Assembly: GCF_043641665.1 (NCBI RefSeq)
Contig: NC_092196.1
Span: forward strand, 2,400,869 to 2,464,868
DNA from: Enoplosus armatus
Taxonomy: Eukaryota; Chordata; Actinopteri; Centrarchiformes; Enoplosidae
Reading direction: 5' to 3'
Length of the DNA stretch: 64,000 nt
Shown piece by piece: positions 25,533-37,466 of the stretch. The first letter of the stretch is position 1, and each line of letters opens with the position of its first letter. The notes beneath the pieces are model-generated. The model did no database searches. It saw only the letters and a list, made by a program, of their open reading frames with translations, and was not told where the DNA came from. The position numbers and the translations under genes are program-made.

Positions 25533-25854
25533 ACAATAAAATGATGGATCAGTGAGATTTGACAATAATTATATAGTACAATAATGTAGTAGTAATATGA
25601 AGTCTGTTTTATTTCAAAAATCATTAAATACAATAGATATTTATCATTGACCTTTTCCTGACCTCTAGAGCCTTTAAACATCTGCATCTCTTTATCTCTC
25701 CCTTTCTCATTAACGTAGCCCCCCACCCCCTCCTCGGCTCGTGGTTTCTGGGTGTTTGTTGTTAGTTTCCTGTCACAGAGGAAGTGCCTCACCCAGCCGC
25801 CTGGCTCCCTATTGGCCCCAGATGAACAGTGATTTTTTTTGGAGTGAGACAGAG

Positions 25855-26026
25855 TGACGGCACAGGAGGATAGATAGAGGGAGTGGAATATGGACAGGGA
25901 GCACAAGAGCACAAGATGGGGCTGAGGGCAGAAGGCAGGGAGATCGGAGCAGAGACAGCTTCAAAATACAGATGATGAGAGCCGACGCTTCGCTGCCAGG
26001 GAGGAAATGGCTTTGAGTTGCAGGAG
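25855..26026 (+). other. Orphan candidate 5' exon
   Basis: A purine-rich, moderately GC-rich stretch ends in GGAG followed by a strong donor GTAAGC at 26027. It looks like a 5' UTR exon. ATGs in it open only very short frames; the last (26007-26009) gives six codons before the donor and would join out of frame to the first coding exon of bcl2l12. It could be an alternative bcl2l12 leader, a non-coding RNA exon, or chance. Confidence 0.3.
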
Positions 26027-26728
26027 GTAAGCATGCACACAACAACGCAGACAGACAACTAAACTAACTTCATACTCTATGTGTTCCATGTTTGACAGTT
26101 TGTGTTTAATGGTAACTGTTAACTAGACATTTTGCCTATAACTGACTTCTAAATATCATGAAAGTAAGTTAAACTGTAAGAATTTTTTAGGATTTGGAGA
26201 CATATGTTTTGAGTGTACTGCATTGATCTGCTTTATTTAAGACTGATACATTTCTTTCACTGGTTTGGACAGAATATATTTAGGATTCAGTCCCAATGAC
26301 CTGTTGACAGTATAATCTCATACTTACAGTGTGCTGCCAGTTCTCCATCATGCCTTTCTTGGTCTGGTCACTCCCAATCCTTGTACCAGTGTCTTGATAC
26401 CACAGTGACGCTGGGCAGGTTTGGGGGGGGCTGTGCCAAGGACTGCTGTCGTTATGTGCTCAACTTTCTCCTGTTGACTCTGTTTTCATTCTCATCTCAT
26501 TGACTTTTGGAGTTATGTCTTTGTGATAACATTCTGCATTATGCATTTCTGAATAAAATACACATCACTGTTAAATGTTATGCTCTCTGAATTTTTGTAT
26601 GGTTCCAGTTTTGCTTCAGCAAGTGGAACATTAGCAAGAATGGAAGTTGGCAAATCCCCATTTGAACATTTAATTAACGTTAACTTACCATGCACACAAA
26701 GTTGAATCCAAAGGATGTTGTGGTGTTG

Positions 26729-26795
<67 letters not shown>
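26729..26795. repeat. Compound (TC)n(TA)n microsatellite
   Basis: About 13 TC units run directly into about 20 TA units. Confidence 0.95.
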
Positions 26796-26798
<3 letters not shown>

Positions 26799-28829
26799 CA
26801 TAACGGCGTATGTGGGATGCCATCAGTAAATGATGGCAGAATATTGAATACATAATTGTCTTTCACAACACATAAAGTTTCAATCACCATAAAAACAAGA
26901 ATGACAGTAACACGCGTATGTCAGAAAACTGAAGACGTGTATATTTGTCCTGATTGTCATGAAATAGTCACGACTAAATGAACAACAATCCCATTTACAT
27001 TTTAGGTGTTATTCAAAAACTCAGCTGATATGCTTCATCAGGACTGTGTGGGTGTGCTTCATCACATTTGGTCAAAGTGCCCCGGCAACATAAGCAAAAT
27101 TGAGCTCTCCAGAGCCATATCCATAATGTGCAAAGCCATTCTAGCTTTGGCAAAAAACAATTGCGTGTTCATTTAAGACGCATCATTTATATGAAGAACC
27201 TGAATGAGAAAGTAGGTTTTTCGCAGCCTTCAGAGGTGAAAAGGCCCAAACCTACAATAAATTGATCCTGCTAACAGATTTTGTCTGTGTGTCAGAGTAA
27301 TATGATAGCTTCTATCTGAATAGTTTTTATTTATTTATTACAAATACTTCAGAATACATTTCATGTAAACTCAATAAACAGATAATCGAGGTTGGTGCAG
27401 CCAAGCCCAGCTTCAGTATATCAAGGCTTGTTTGTTCCTTTACTGTCCTGATCACCCCCTCCACGAAGAGTGTCATCGGCTGCCTCCAGGATGCCAGGAC
27501 AACAGACACAGTGGGCATCTTCCCGAGCATCACTGTTTATGAAACATTACAGTCTAGTCAGTGGGTACAGGAAAGTAAAGACATGAACAAGTGCACTTGT
27601 TTTACCTTGTACTGCACTTTATTTGTTTTTTATATTAAGTGTGGGTCTATGGAATTGTTCATGGATGCTGATTGTTCATTTTGTGATCTAATGCCTGGCT
27701 GCAAACCTTTATGATAATAATAAAAGTTGAAATCTCTTATTTTTCTGGTGCCATTTTTCTGCATCTGGCAACAGGAACATAATGCATAAAGCTCTGAGTG
27801 GGTTCCAAGACCAAAGCCCTGTGAACGCAGAAAGGCACAGACATGCACTTTATAAAGCAGAGCAAATGCATCCTTTGGATATAATATAATATTCAATTCA
27901 AAGGGGCTTTATTGGCATGGGAAACAGACGTTTACATTGCCATGGCTTGTATGAAATAAAAACATGTACATAAACAGAATAATTGTGATAAAAATATATA
28001 TATATATATTAAGTATACTTCTCAGCCTCTGTAAAACGATGTGCATGTGCAGGAGCCAGATCTCCTCAGCCATAAATGAACGTAGACATGCCCTTAATCA
28101 TGTCTGTATGTAAACAGGCTGATCTGAGATGAGATTATACATACGCATTTATTCACATTTGATTAAATATTAATAGATTAGTATATGACACAGTTCTTTT
28201 CAGCTGTTTTGGTGGATTGTTGTTCTATGCTCTGACCTTTGAATAGGGAAAAATCAAATATTAGAAGGAATCAGAATCTCCTTCCGCAGACTGAATATCT
28301 CAGATAAGTTCAGGAAAAACTGGGTCCTGGGTTCTTCATGTTCAACCAGAGGCGCCTGTGATATTGTCCCATTGCTTCAGACTACATGTTTTGTACTGTG
28401 TATGTGACAAATAAACTAGATTTGATTTGATCAGTGTTTTCATGAAACGCAGCAGCCAGTACTTATTCCTTCTTATTTCTGTGATTAGGCCAACAGAAAA
28501 GACAAACAGGCCTAGAGGGACATCTAGTGGAACATAGACCTTAGGCAAGTCCCATAGTAGCATGGTCACTATAGCAACAATGAGTGAATGTCATGTACTG
28601 CACAGTTTTAAGTTCATTCACAGGCCTGAGATGTGCTCTTCAAACAGGTAGATGCAGCAGGTGCTGAAATGAGGAGATCCCTGTCATCCCCAGAGGTGGG
28701 GTATAGATTTATAGATTTTTATAAATCTATATAAAAAAAAAAAAGAAAAGAAAAGAAATAAAAACTGAAAATGAACTGATTTACGTTCAGTCCTGTGCAT
28801 GTGATATATAATGTGGATTTCTTCTCTTG
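26796..28829. other. Intergenic DNA with old repeat tails
   Basis: No gene is recognised. At 27893-27960, CAAAGGGGCTTTATTGGCAT resembles a common teleost repeat. At 28376-28437 the phrase TGTATGTGACAAATAAACT followed by TTTGATTTGA looks like another LINE-type 3' tail. A hairpin with 12-nt arms lies at 28702-28731 (TATAGATTTATA and its complement), just before the bcl2l12 promoter. Confidence 0.4.
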
Positions 28830-29004
28830 AGGCTCCGGTGCGTGAGACACCAGGGTTCCTGATGGTGTCTGCTGCACCGGCACAGCCCGTCAGAGGCTGC
28901 TCGCTCCTCCCTTCCCTCCCCGCGCAGAGCTGTGTATCCGAGCACACACACGGGACAAGAGACACATAAATCTCGTCGACTCTCGCCGAAACGCACAAAC
29001 AGAG
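28830..29004 (+). promoter_or_regulatory. bcl2l12: bcl2l12 promoter region and non-coding first exon (predicted)
   Basis: A local GC- and CpG-rich island (about 28830-29000) ends at AACAGAG followed by donor GTACGA at 29005. The first coding exon has its acceptor (TTTGTTAG, ending 31147) just 2 nt before the ATG, so an upstream non-coding exon is required, and this island is the best candidate. There is no clear TATA box. The transcription start is not defined. Confidence 0.5.
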
Positions 29005-29219
29005 GTACGAAGACATGTTTCATGGGAGCTCTTCCTGCCCTTTATTTCCATCCTCTTAAAAAAGTCATGAAGTGTTTAGTGAACTTTAATGTGAAGGCTG
29101 AAAGTTTTGGAGAGTCATTGTAGCCTAACTTTAGTTTACACCTCCTTCTTGATGAGCTTAAGTGTTTCTGTTCTTAAGGAAACCAGGCGCAGAGGCGTGA
29201 GTCCGCTGTTTCAGGTGGA

Positions 29220-29221
<2 letters not shown>

Positions 29222-29259
<38 letters not shown>

Positions 29260-29260
29260 C
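29222..29260. repeat. (GT)n microsatellite
   Basis: A near-perfect GT run in the first bcl2l12 intron. Confidence 0.95.
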
Positions 29261-29394
29261 AAATAGAAAGCAGTCATGTTATGCATTTCCTGGTGGCTGG
29301 AGAGGTTGCGGAGGTTTCCTCCTGTCCTGCCCGGCCGGCCGGTGTGGATTCTTCTGTCCCCGTCCCGGTGCCATATCTCTAGCCAACCAAATTC

Positions 29395-30165
29395 TTTTTC
29401 CTTCTTCTTCTTCTTCTTATAGGTTTAACGACGTCTGGCATCTTTAGTGTCGCATTACTGCCCTCTTCTGGAGTTGGTGAACCCCTACACTGTAGGGCCT
29501 ACAGTGTCCAGTTCGTCAGATTTTTCAGTCGTCAGTTCAGTTCCGCTGGTCAGAAGCTGACCGAACGTCTATTGCCAGGTCCAGTGTGCCCTTTAATTCT
29601 GCTCCTGTTTAGTCCTGATCTTTTCATGTCTTCCATCATGTCCTTTCTCTCTGACATGCATTTCCTGGACTAAAGCACATGTTCCACAGTTTCTGGTCCT
29701 GGTTCTGACAATGTTCCCTGTAATGACAAGTGTGCAGTTTGGATGACTGTGTCACTTCCTTCCTTCCATTCGCTTTCCCTCTGATTTTGACAGTTTAATT
29801 TTGGGTGTCTATGTTTTTGGTTTTTTTTTGAACAGTGCCTAGTTTGTCCACTTCCTCATTACCCAGAATGTCCGATTGAGCAGGAACCCAAATAAAAGTG
29901 ACTTGATCCATTATTTTGAATACTAAGTCCTGGAAATTACCGGATGCACCTGATTTAAGACTGGACAGAGCAGAGACTAAGGCGCTACAGAGTGGAACTT
30001 TTTTTTCTAAAGCCATCAAAATGGCGTACAACTCAACAGTGTACACACATGAGACACGTGAAGTTCATTTGCACATTTCAACACTGTGGGAACTGCCAGC
30101 TGCAAAACCTGTATTATCTGACGATGGTTTGGATCCAGCAGTACAAAATCTGCACATAGTCTAAG
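29395..30165 (-). mobile_element. Degenerate I/Nimb-like LINE 3' part with RNase H remnant
   Basis: On the minus strand, from about 30165 downward, a decayed ribonuclease H domain is readable: a TxGSK start motif, then ELYAILMALE, then FIWVPAQSDILGNEEVDKLG, the usual closing motif of LINE RNase H. It is followed by about 400 nt of 3' UTR, the block GCCAGACGTCGTTAAACC and a (GAA)n tail at about 29395-29419. The first catalytic Asp of the T-D-G-S motif is Ala here, and in-frame stops interrupt the domain, so the element is dead. The clade assignment (I/Nimb-like) rests on RNase H plus the (GAA)n tail, from memory of such elements. Confidence 0.7.
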
Positions 30166-30631
30166 CACACTGAACTCCTATGATCTAACCTCAGGTCACC
30201 CACGTCCCTCATTTGATGTGTAAAACCTGACTGACGTGTATGTTGTATGTAAATGTATTTTTGTTCTGGAGGCACACATTATGCACACTCTAAAAAGTAA
30301 AGGAAAATCTGATCTCACTGTTTACTACTAAGGAGATTTTTCTATTTCTGTTTTTTCTGCTGTTTCTATTTCTACTGTTTTCTCGTAGATTTTGGACTTT
30401 ATTTTCAAAATATTACAACTTGATTCTTGAAACATTACAACTTTTTTTTTTTACATTATTGAAACTAGTCGGTGTTTGTAAGCATCAGTATGCCTGATGA
30501 AAAAACGTTTTTTTCTGTTTGTGAAGTTTAATAAGCAGTGTTAGTCTTTTAGTAGTCTTTTTTTTCCTGTTAGTGTAAAATGGCTCAGTACACAGATTTC
30601 CTGTATTCTAACTGAAAACAAAGCATATAGT

Positions 30632-31011
30632 TAGAGCTGCAGCGAGTACTTGATTAATCGATTATTCGATTGAGAGAAAATTAGTCGCGAACTATTTTGA
30701 TAATTGATGAATCATCATTTTTCAAGCAAAAATGTAAAATGTTTGCTGGTTCCACCTTCTTAAATGTGAGGATCTGCTGCTTTTCTTTGTTTCGGCGTTA
30801 TGATAGTAAATGAAGAGTCTTTGGGTTTTGGACTGTCAGTTGGACAATATTTGACGCAATTTGAAGGCGTCACTTTGGGCTCTGGGAAATTGTGATGAGC
30901 ATTTTTCACAATTTTTTGACATTTTATAGACAATGAAATGATTCATCGATTAATTGTGACAGTAATCAGCAGATTCATCCATAATGAAAATAATCGTTAG
31001 TTGCAGCCCTG
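30632..31011. mobile_element. hAT-type MITE with perfect 8-bp target duplication
   Basis: A 380-bp non-coding element with imperfect terminal inverted repeats, TAGAGCTGCAGCGAG at the left and (complement of the right end) CAGGGCTGCAACTAACG. CATATAGT flanks it at 30624-30631 and again at 31012-31019. An 8-bp duplication is the hallmark of hAT transposition. The interior has ATTAATCGATT-type motifs. It lies in the intron just before the first coding exon of bcl2l12. Confidence 0.88.
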
Positions 31012-31149
31012 CATATAGTATATACTGCATAATATAGTTAAGAATTGGGACTCTGGATCTCTAAACTGCTGCATGATAGTACTACAGCCCCAACATGCTT
31101 TATGTCCCCTGAGAATAAGAAAATCCATATTTGTTTCACTTTGTTAGTG

Positions 31150-34100
31150 ATGTCAGAGTCTGCAGACCGCAGCTCCTCCGTCTCCTCCATCTCTTCCATC
31201 TCTCTGCTGGAGATCAAGGCTGAGACTCATCTAGTCCTCAAAGCTTTCCTCCATCGGACCCTTTCTACCCCCCTGCCAGAGAGGCCTGGCAGAGTAGGAG
31301 GCGCCTACAGAGACCACAACAAGTACAGGTACAGTAACTCACCTCTGTTCTCAACAACACACTCATCTCCATTAACCTCAGACTGGACGATGGCATCAAA
31401 TATCATTTTTAGTCTCAGCAGCAATTTATTTTATTTATCTGTCTTTGTCTGATTCTGCCATGTGTATTTCTTGGAACCTCTGACTGGGAGTCAGCCACAC
31501 AGCATATACTGCCACAGTATTCTTACTGATTAAGTTCAATCACAGTTGTAAATAAAAGAGGGTTCACTTCCTTCTGTGTGAAGGGGGAAAAGCCAAAGGA
31601 ACATTGTTGCTGTGTACAGTAGGCATATAGCAGAAATACAGAATCATGCAATGATGTGACAGCAAAATCCAAAGTGCAAATGTCAAGCACAGGAGTCAGC
31701 ACAAAGTGAGGTATTTTGGTGAAAACTGAAGGATGTGTACGCAGCATTGTTTTGAGTTTTACAGCATAAATACAGCAGCTCATTCAGATGTGCTAACAGA
31801 TGCTTTTTGGCTGTACTTGATGACACGACAACCTTGCATTGCTTCTGACTTTCTTTTAAATGTCAGCCGCTGTCGTTAACATGTCATGTAGTAGTAGTAG
31901 TAGTTATATTTTGTGTGGACACGGAGCCGGATGCTGTGCACATTTGACACAATGGTCTTGTTTCCGGGGAATATCACTCAATCTGACTATGACTCATTGT
32001 TTGGAGATTTTGTCATCAATCAAATAGAGTATGTTGACCCTGAGTTACGTTGGTTTACTGTGAATGTTAGAAGAAATGCAGCACTGATACAATTTCATTC
32101 CAGTTGAGCTCAAAATTTGAATGCATATGGGGACTATAAACAATACGGAACTAAGTTAATGTGATTTTGTTTTCATGATAGGACTTTAATGACTGTTACT
32201 TGTTACTTGAATGTGCTTACACAGCAAGAAAAGTAATCAGAACTTGAGACTCATTCAGATGCATCCAGGATGATTTTGAATTGACATTGCGTTGAATGGT
32301 GGGATACCATCCTATATCAGCCCTGTTGGTTCACCATACTTTGATGCTTTCCCACACTAGCTCCAAACCACAGCCGAAAGCAAAGGAGGTGTGGGATTCT
32401 CAGGCGGAAGATGTCAGTTCGGCAGACGAGAAGAAGACTGGATTCAAGGACTTCATAAAGCAGCTGCCTCGTCGTAACACCTTGCGCCGTTCTGCCAAAG
32501 ACCCCAAAGGCTCATTGGATAGGGACAGCAGGGTAAAACCGTCCCAACAAACAGAAGTAAGGATGTGTTATTTGTATTAGACACCCAATAAAGACCAGTC
32601 ACGTTTTAATTGTTGATTTAAGATAAGCAGCAGTCCAGATACATGTAGGCATTGTTACAATTAAATAAAATGCAATGTATATAGGACTTGTAGCCATAGC
32701 TAACTTGCATTCCGTGTCCCTGGTTAGGCTTTTTAGGATAAAATAGTAATAAAACACTCTAATACAGGCATAGAGACAAACAATAAAACAAACAGATAAA
32801 CAGTAATTCAAACAACAAAGACTGAAAACAACAATTAAGAACTTCAAGAGGGAAAAGAAAATATGTATGCTATGTAAACCCATGTATCTCCGTGTTCACA
32901 GATTTGCTTTTGTTTAAGCCATACTTTTATCTTAGTATTGAAAGCTTTAAAATCAGGTAGTGTTTGTATTTCTGACAGCAGGGTATTCCAAATCTGTGGG
33001 CCTTTAACTTAGAAAGAGAATACCTGCCGGGTCTCCACTAACTTCTCCCCTTGTGCATTCCTCTTTCACCGCCCTAGAGGCCTGGCCAAACCAGCATTCA
33101 TAACAGCTACATTTTGGGCACAATCAATTCATTTCAGCAGAACTGCTGCGATTGGTGGATCGGCTTGCAGAGGCGCAGAAAAGAATTTCAGCTTTGGTGA
33201 ACATTGGCTTTCAAAATTGGCCAACATCTTGACTTTTGAGGGAACAAAGAGCTGGAGAGTCCAAAAACAGAGGAAGCTATCATATTAGCTGTGTCACACC
33301 ATCCATCTTTTATATAGCCCTTATCTGAGTAACTGCTCGTCAGAGTGGTCTGCAGTTGTGACATAACAGTTGATGGGACAAATATGTCTCTTGAAAAATT
33401 GTGTGTTAGAAGTTAGTGGTGTGTTTACATTTAGTGTAATATTTTTTACGTTCTAGAACATTTTAAACTACTCCCACAGTAACTCATATTTCTCTGTATT
33501 GTATTTATACCTCATGGACTTATCTGTGTAATATATCTAATATAGTATATCTAATATATACTTATATGGTGTATATTTCTCATGTGATATCAGTATGATA
33601 TTAAAGGGACTGTCAGTCTCCCCAGATATCTGGGAAGAGATTAGTTTGCCATTTGGTAAATGTGGTGGTAGTAGTCAGGCGAAATATACATAACACACCC
33701 ACACACCCACATCACCACACCCTTAATGTTAAGCAGAGGAACCTTTTCCCACAGGATGGTGTCATATCCCACTCCTCTACATCAGAAGAAGATGACAGTG
33801 AGAAGAAGCCGCAGAAGAAGCTGAACCAAAAGAGGATCAGGAAAAAGCTCTCCAAGTTCTTCAGGTTGAAGTTAGACAATTCGAAGGAGAAAGAGGGGCC
33901 CATATCTCATCCTCAGAGGCCTTGCACCTTGTCGATCGACAAAGAACCAGAGCCCTCAACGGCCATCGTCTCTCCCAGTAAGCTCCACAAACCAGCTTCA
34001 GCTGTACCTGTAGTTGGTCATAACTGGCTGCTAAGCCTTAAGTTAAAATGTTAATGTGGAATTTTTCATTGCTTTGAATCTGCGTTGTGGTTCATGTTGA

Positions 34101-34214
34101 TATAGACCACCCTCCTGAGTTCTATGATGAAGTAGCAGAGAAGCTGGAAAAGATCGCCCAGAAGTCCACCAGTATAAAGAAACTGAGTCCCACAGCCCAG
34201 CCGTCACCAGGTAA

Positions 34215-34251
<37 letters not shown>

Positions 34252-37200
34252 TCAATCCAATTAGAAGAATTGGCTGTAGAAGAAGTGGCTGTTTATACCA
34301 ATTTACAGAACATAATACAAGTTAAGCTGGCCCCACAGTAGAGATCATTGGGCAGATTTTGGGTCCCGATTCTCCCCTCCCGATAATTGCAAACATGTTG
34401 TGATGTTTACGACTTGAAATCCTGTAGTGGAACAGCAATGAAATTTTGAGCAGAAGCCCGCAACAGTCAATGAGAGACTGGGAAGTGTCACCGAGTCTGA
34501 AGTCCCGTTTGATCACGCGAGTTTCTGCAAGACACCAAGTCACTGGAATCGCCACTCTGAAATAGTTTAGTATGAATGCAGAGTGTGGGGTCCTGCGTCT
34601 TGACTGAATTGTCCGGTGTGTTTGTGTTCTCACGATTAAATGTTCAACATCAGTTCAATCTGTTCCTACGTCTGTGGTCTCCCACGTTTTTGAAACAAGT
34701 TCATATTTGAAAACCCTCTGGTGTGCACGAGACATTAGGTAACTAGCTATAGTTAAGCCATTAGTTAGTCAGTCAGTTTAGATTTTACTTTGAAGCTCTC
34801 AATAACTTCCAATGAGTTTAGCTTTAATACCACCTAATAAAGGCAGCACCAACAATATGTAGCATAGGCCTAAACACAGATTGGTACAAAATGAAGTGGA
34901 GGGATCACACTCAATAATCAATATTTATACTAAATAACATAATTTAATTGAATTAATTATAGGTGATTATAATTAAGGTATGATGTAACCATCTGCAACA
35001 TTAGATACAGTATGATCGTATAAACGCTTCACCAAACTGTTTTCTTAGCGTTTCTATCATCATTTAACTAATTCACTGTTTAAATCTGCTCTGCACCATC
35101 CAGACAACAACATGGAGAAACTCTCTGTATTTTTTGTTGAGCTGCTGTCGTCATGCCGTCACCGTGATTAGCGCAGCCGTTTCAGAGCGATGAGGCCAGT
35201 GATGTGACTGACTGAGAGTGTATTTATTACATCACATATAAAAAAAATGTGCTCCCTGCACTACTGACGCTTCAAACAAAATGGCCGCTCCACAGCATGT
35301 GGCCATTTAAAACGCTTTACCCCATACACCAATAGGAAGCAGTGTTTTTTCAACTAAATGACTACTGGGGCCAGAATACACTCTATTGTGATCCATTACC
35401 CAAACTGGACTACTGCTGGTTTGTATTTCGACTTCTCACTGGTACCCGAGGACCAAGCTGACATCAATGAGCAGGCTACTTCGGTTGGAAACTAGCCAAA
35501 AAAAGTATAGTATAGACACCAACTAAGAGCTGTAGGACCCACGTTCACTGACTGTAAAGTTGTTGCTCCTTTCTTTCAACAGTGTGTGAGAAAGAGACAG
35601 TGGTGCGGCAGCTTGTTCAGGTGCTCTCTTTGGAGGGAGATTCTATTAACACTAAGGTAGGTAGTGGTTCATCATAAGGTCCACAGCTTTTTATGCTTTG
35701 CCACCTACCATGTGCATGTACTGAAAACTGTAGAAAAAGCAACAATCAAGGATGTAATCTCGCACGTGTGCTCATCTTGCGTGCATGTGTAAACCGGCAC
35801 TGCCTATATTATTTACAGATCCAGTCGAACCCCTTCCTGCGCTCCAGCTTGAATCGTCTTTCCTATGCATCATTTGCCAAGCTTCTAGACGTTTTCTGCA
35901 GCGGTGAGGTATCGGAGGCACCAGCCCTGGCGCCAAGTGCTAGTCCCACACTGCGCCGCATGGCTGTCACCATGGAGGTATCACGGCGGATAGTGACAGC
36001 CACAGGAACCCAGCGCATACAAGGCTATGCAGAGTGCTACATGGAGAACTTTGCCCCCTGGGTCAAGAGCCAAGGAGGATGGGTGAGTGGATTCATAAAA
36101 ACATTTTTAACTTCCATTATTCCATTAAGACATCTCTCATTTAGAAGGCGCTATTGTAATGGCCTGCATTCGGGTGGGGTAAATTCAGCACAATCTTCAT
36201 TTACGCAGCACTAATTGAGCTGTTCTGACATTTTTAACAGATTTTTTTTTTTTTCTACCTTTTTTTTTTATCATTTCCACTTATATTTTGCTGTCAATGA
36301 AATCCAACTCTCCTGTAGATTTTTCACATTAAAAGCCTACTGCGAAAGGGAGGGCTTGAAGCATAGGCTAAGCCTTTTTGATTATGGTTCTTTAAATATG
36401 AACTAGCATGAAATATAGGTTATTCTTTACGTTTTTAAAACTCTGCTGGTGGTAAAGCCTGGTGTGGTCGAGGAAGGAAGAAGAGGAAGCAACAACAAAT
36501 CTGCAAATAATAAGGGTTAGGGTTAGGGTTAGGAGCATCCAATGGAGTTCTGTTCTTGATCGGGGGAATGTGAGCGCTGAAGCGGATACAACATCTGCTG
36601 TCACCTGCTTCCCGTCTGATTTGGGGACAGGATAGCGGCAGGGCACAGCCTAGCTTACCGGACTATCCCAAAAGTGTTTTCGGTAAACAGAATCGGCCTT
36701 TAGCCAACTTTTTCATGGCTTGAGTACAGTGAGCAGGTAGATGCCATATTCTGCTTCCCATGCAGACATTTTTTTCCTGCAGTTTCAAAGACCCAGTTTT
36801 TACCATCAGTGGAGTCAGGGAATGGAGAAAATGTTCAGAAAAAGCATGCAGAATCTGCTCAACACAAACGGGACAGGGAAAAGTGGCTGCTCTATTAAAA
36901 AGTCTCAACAACAGGGTTCAAATGAGCATCTGTTGCATGAAAGCTGTGAGAGAGAAGTGGGAATATGCCGCCTTGATAGCTTGGCTAGAGTTTGTTCTTT
37001 CAATTGGGAAAGCAAAGCATTGCTTTCAGAGGGCACGATGAAGGTGAAAGCCCAAGCAACCGTGGCAACTTTGTGTGTGTGTACTTGCTGCAAGTACTTT
37101 GTATTGTTTTTGCCTGGAGGGTTGGCAGGGGTGGGGTTACGGGAATGATATGATGCATGGGTTGAGGCACCCTGGGCCCATATTACTAGTTTAAGATGCT

Positions 37201-37466
37201 TGATCAACCCACGGCCCTGGGACCAGGGTTAGAGACTTTATAATAATTTATATACATTTTTACCTAACATGCTCAAAGCATCCTGTACAGTCCGCTTCGT
37301 TGTTTAGGCCTCGTAGACATGGGCAGAATTTACACACGTGGACCTATGTAGATATTAAGTATATATTTTGAGCTTTATTTTCCTCTGTTTATACTTATCA
37401 CCCAACCTTTTATGTCATCTCCAGGAGAATGTGGTAGATTTGGAGGAGCCCGTGGAGTACGATTGA
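31150..37466 (+). CDS. bcl2l12: Bcl-2-like protein 12
   Basis: BCL2L12 is an atypical Bcl-2 relative linked in mammals to control of effector caspases and p53. I read seven coding exons: 31150-31328, 32361-32556, 33755-33977, 34106-34210, 35583-35656, 35819-36082 and 37425-37466. All are in phase, giving 360 residues (human about 334). The N-terminal half is Ser- and Lys/Arg-rich ([37 protein letters not shown]). The conserved C-terminal half starts at [15 protein letters not shown] (about 202-216). It continues with [13 protein letters not shown] and [11 protein letters not shown], and ends with the BH2-like [11 protein letters not shown] (about 340-350) split across the last intron. The short last exon encodes [13 protein letters not shown]. 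Two in-phase donors exist at the end of the second coding exon (after 32532 and 32556). Position near nosip supports orthology. Confidence 0.94.
34216..34249 (+). repeat. (CA)n repeat beside a bcl2l12 splice donor
   Basis: About 17 CA units begin 5 nt inside the intron that follows the exon ending at 34210 (donor GTAATC). Confidence 0.95.
36514..36533 (+). repeat. Short telomere-like TTAGGG run
   Basis: About three TTAGGG units in the last bcl2l12 intron. A two-unit run also occurs at 39668-39685. Confidence 0.9.
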
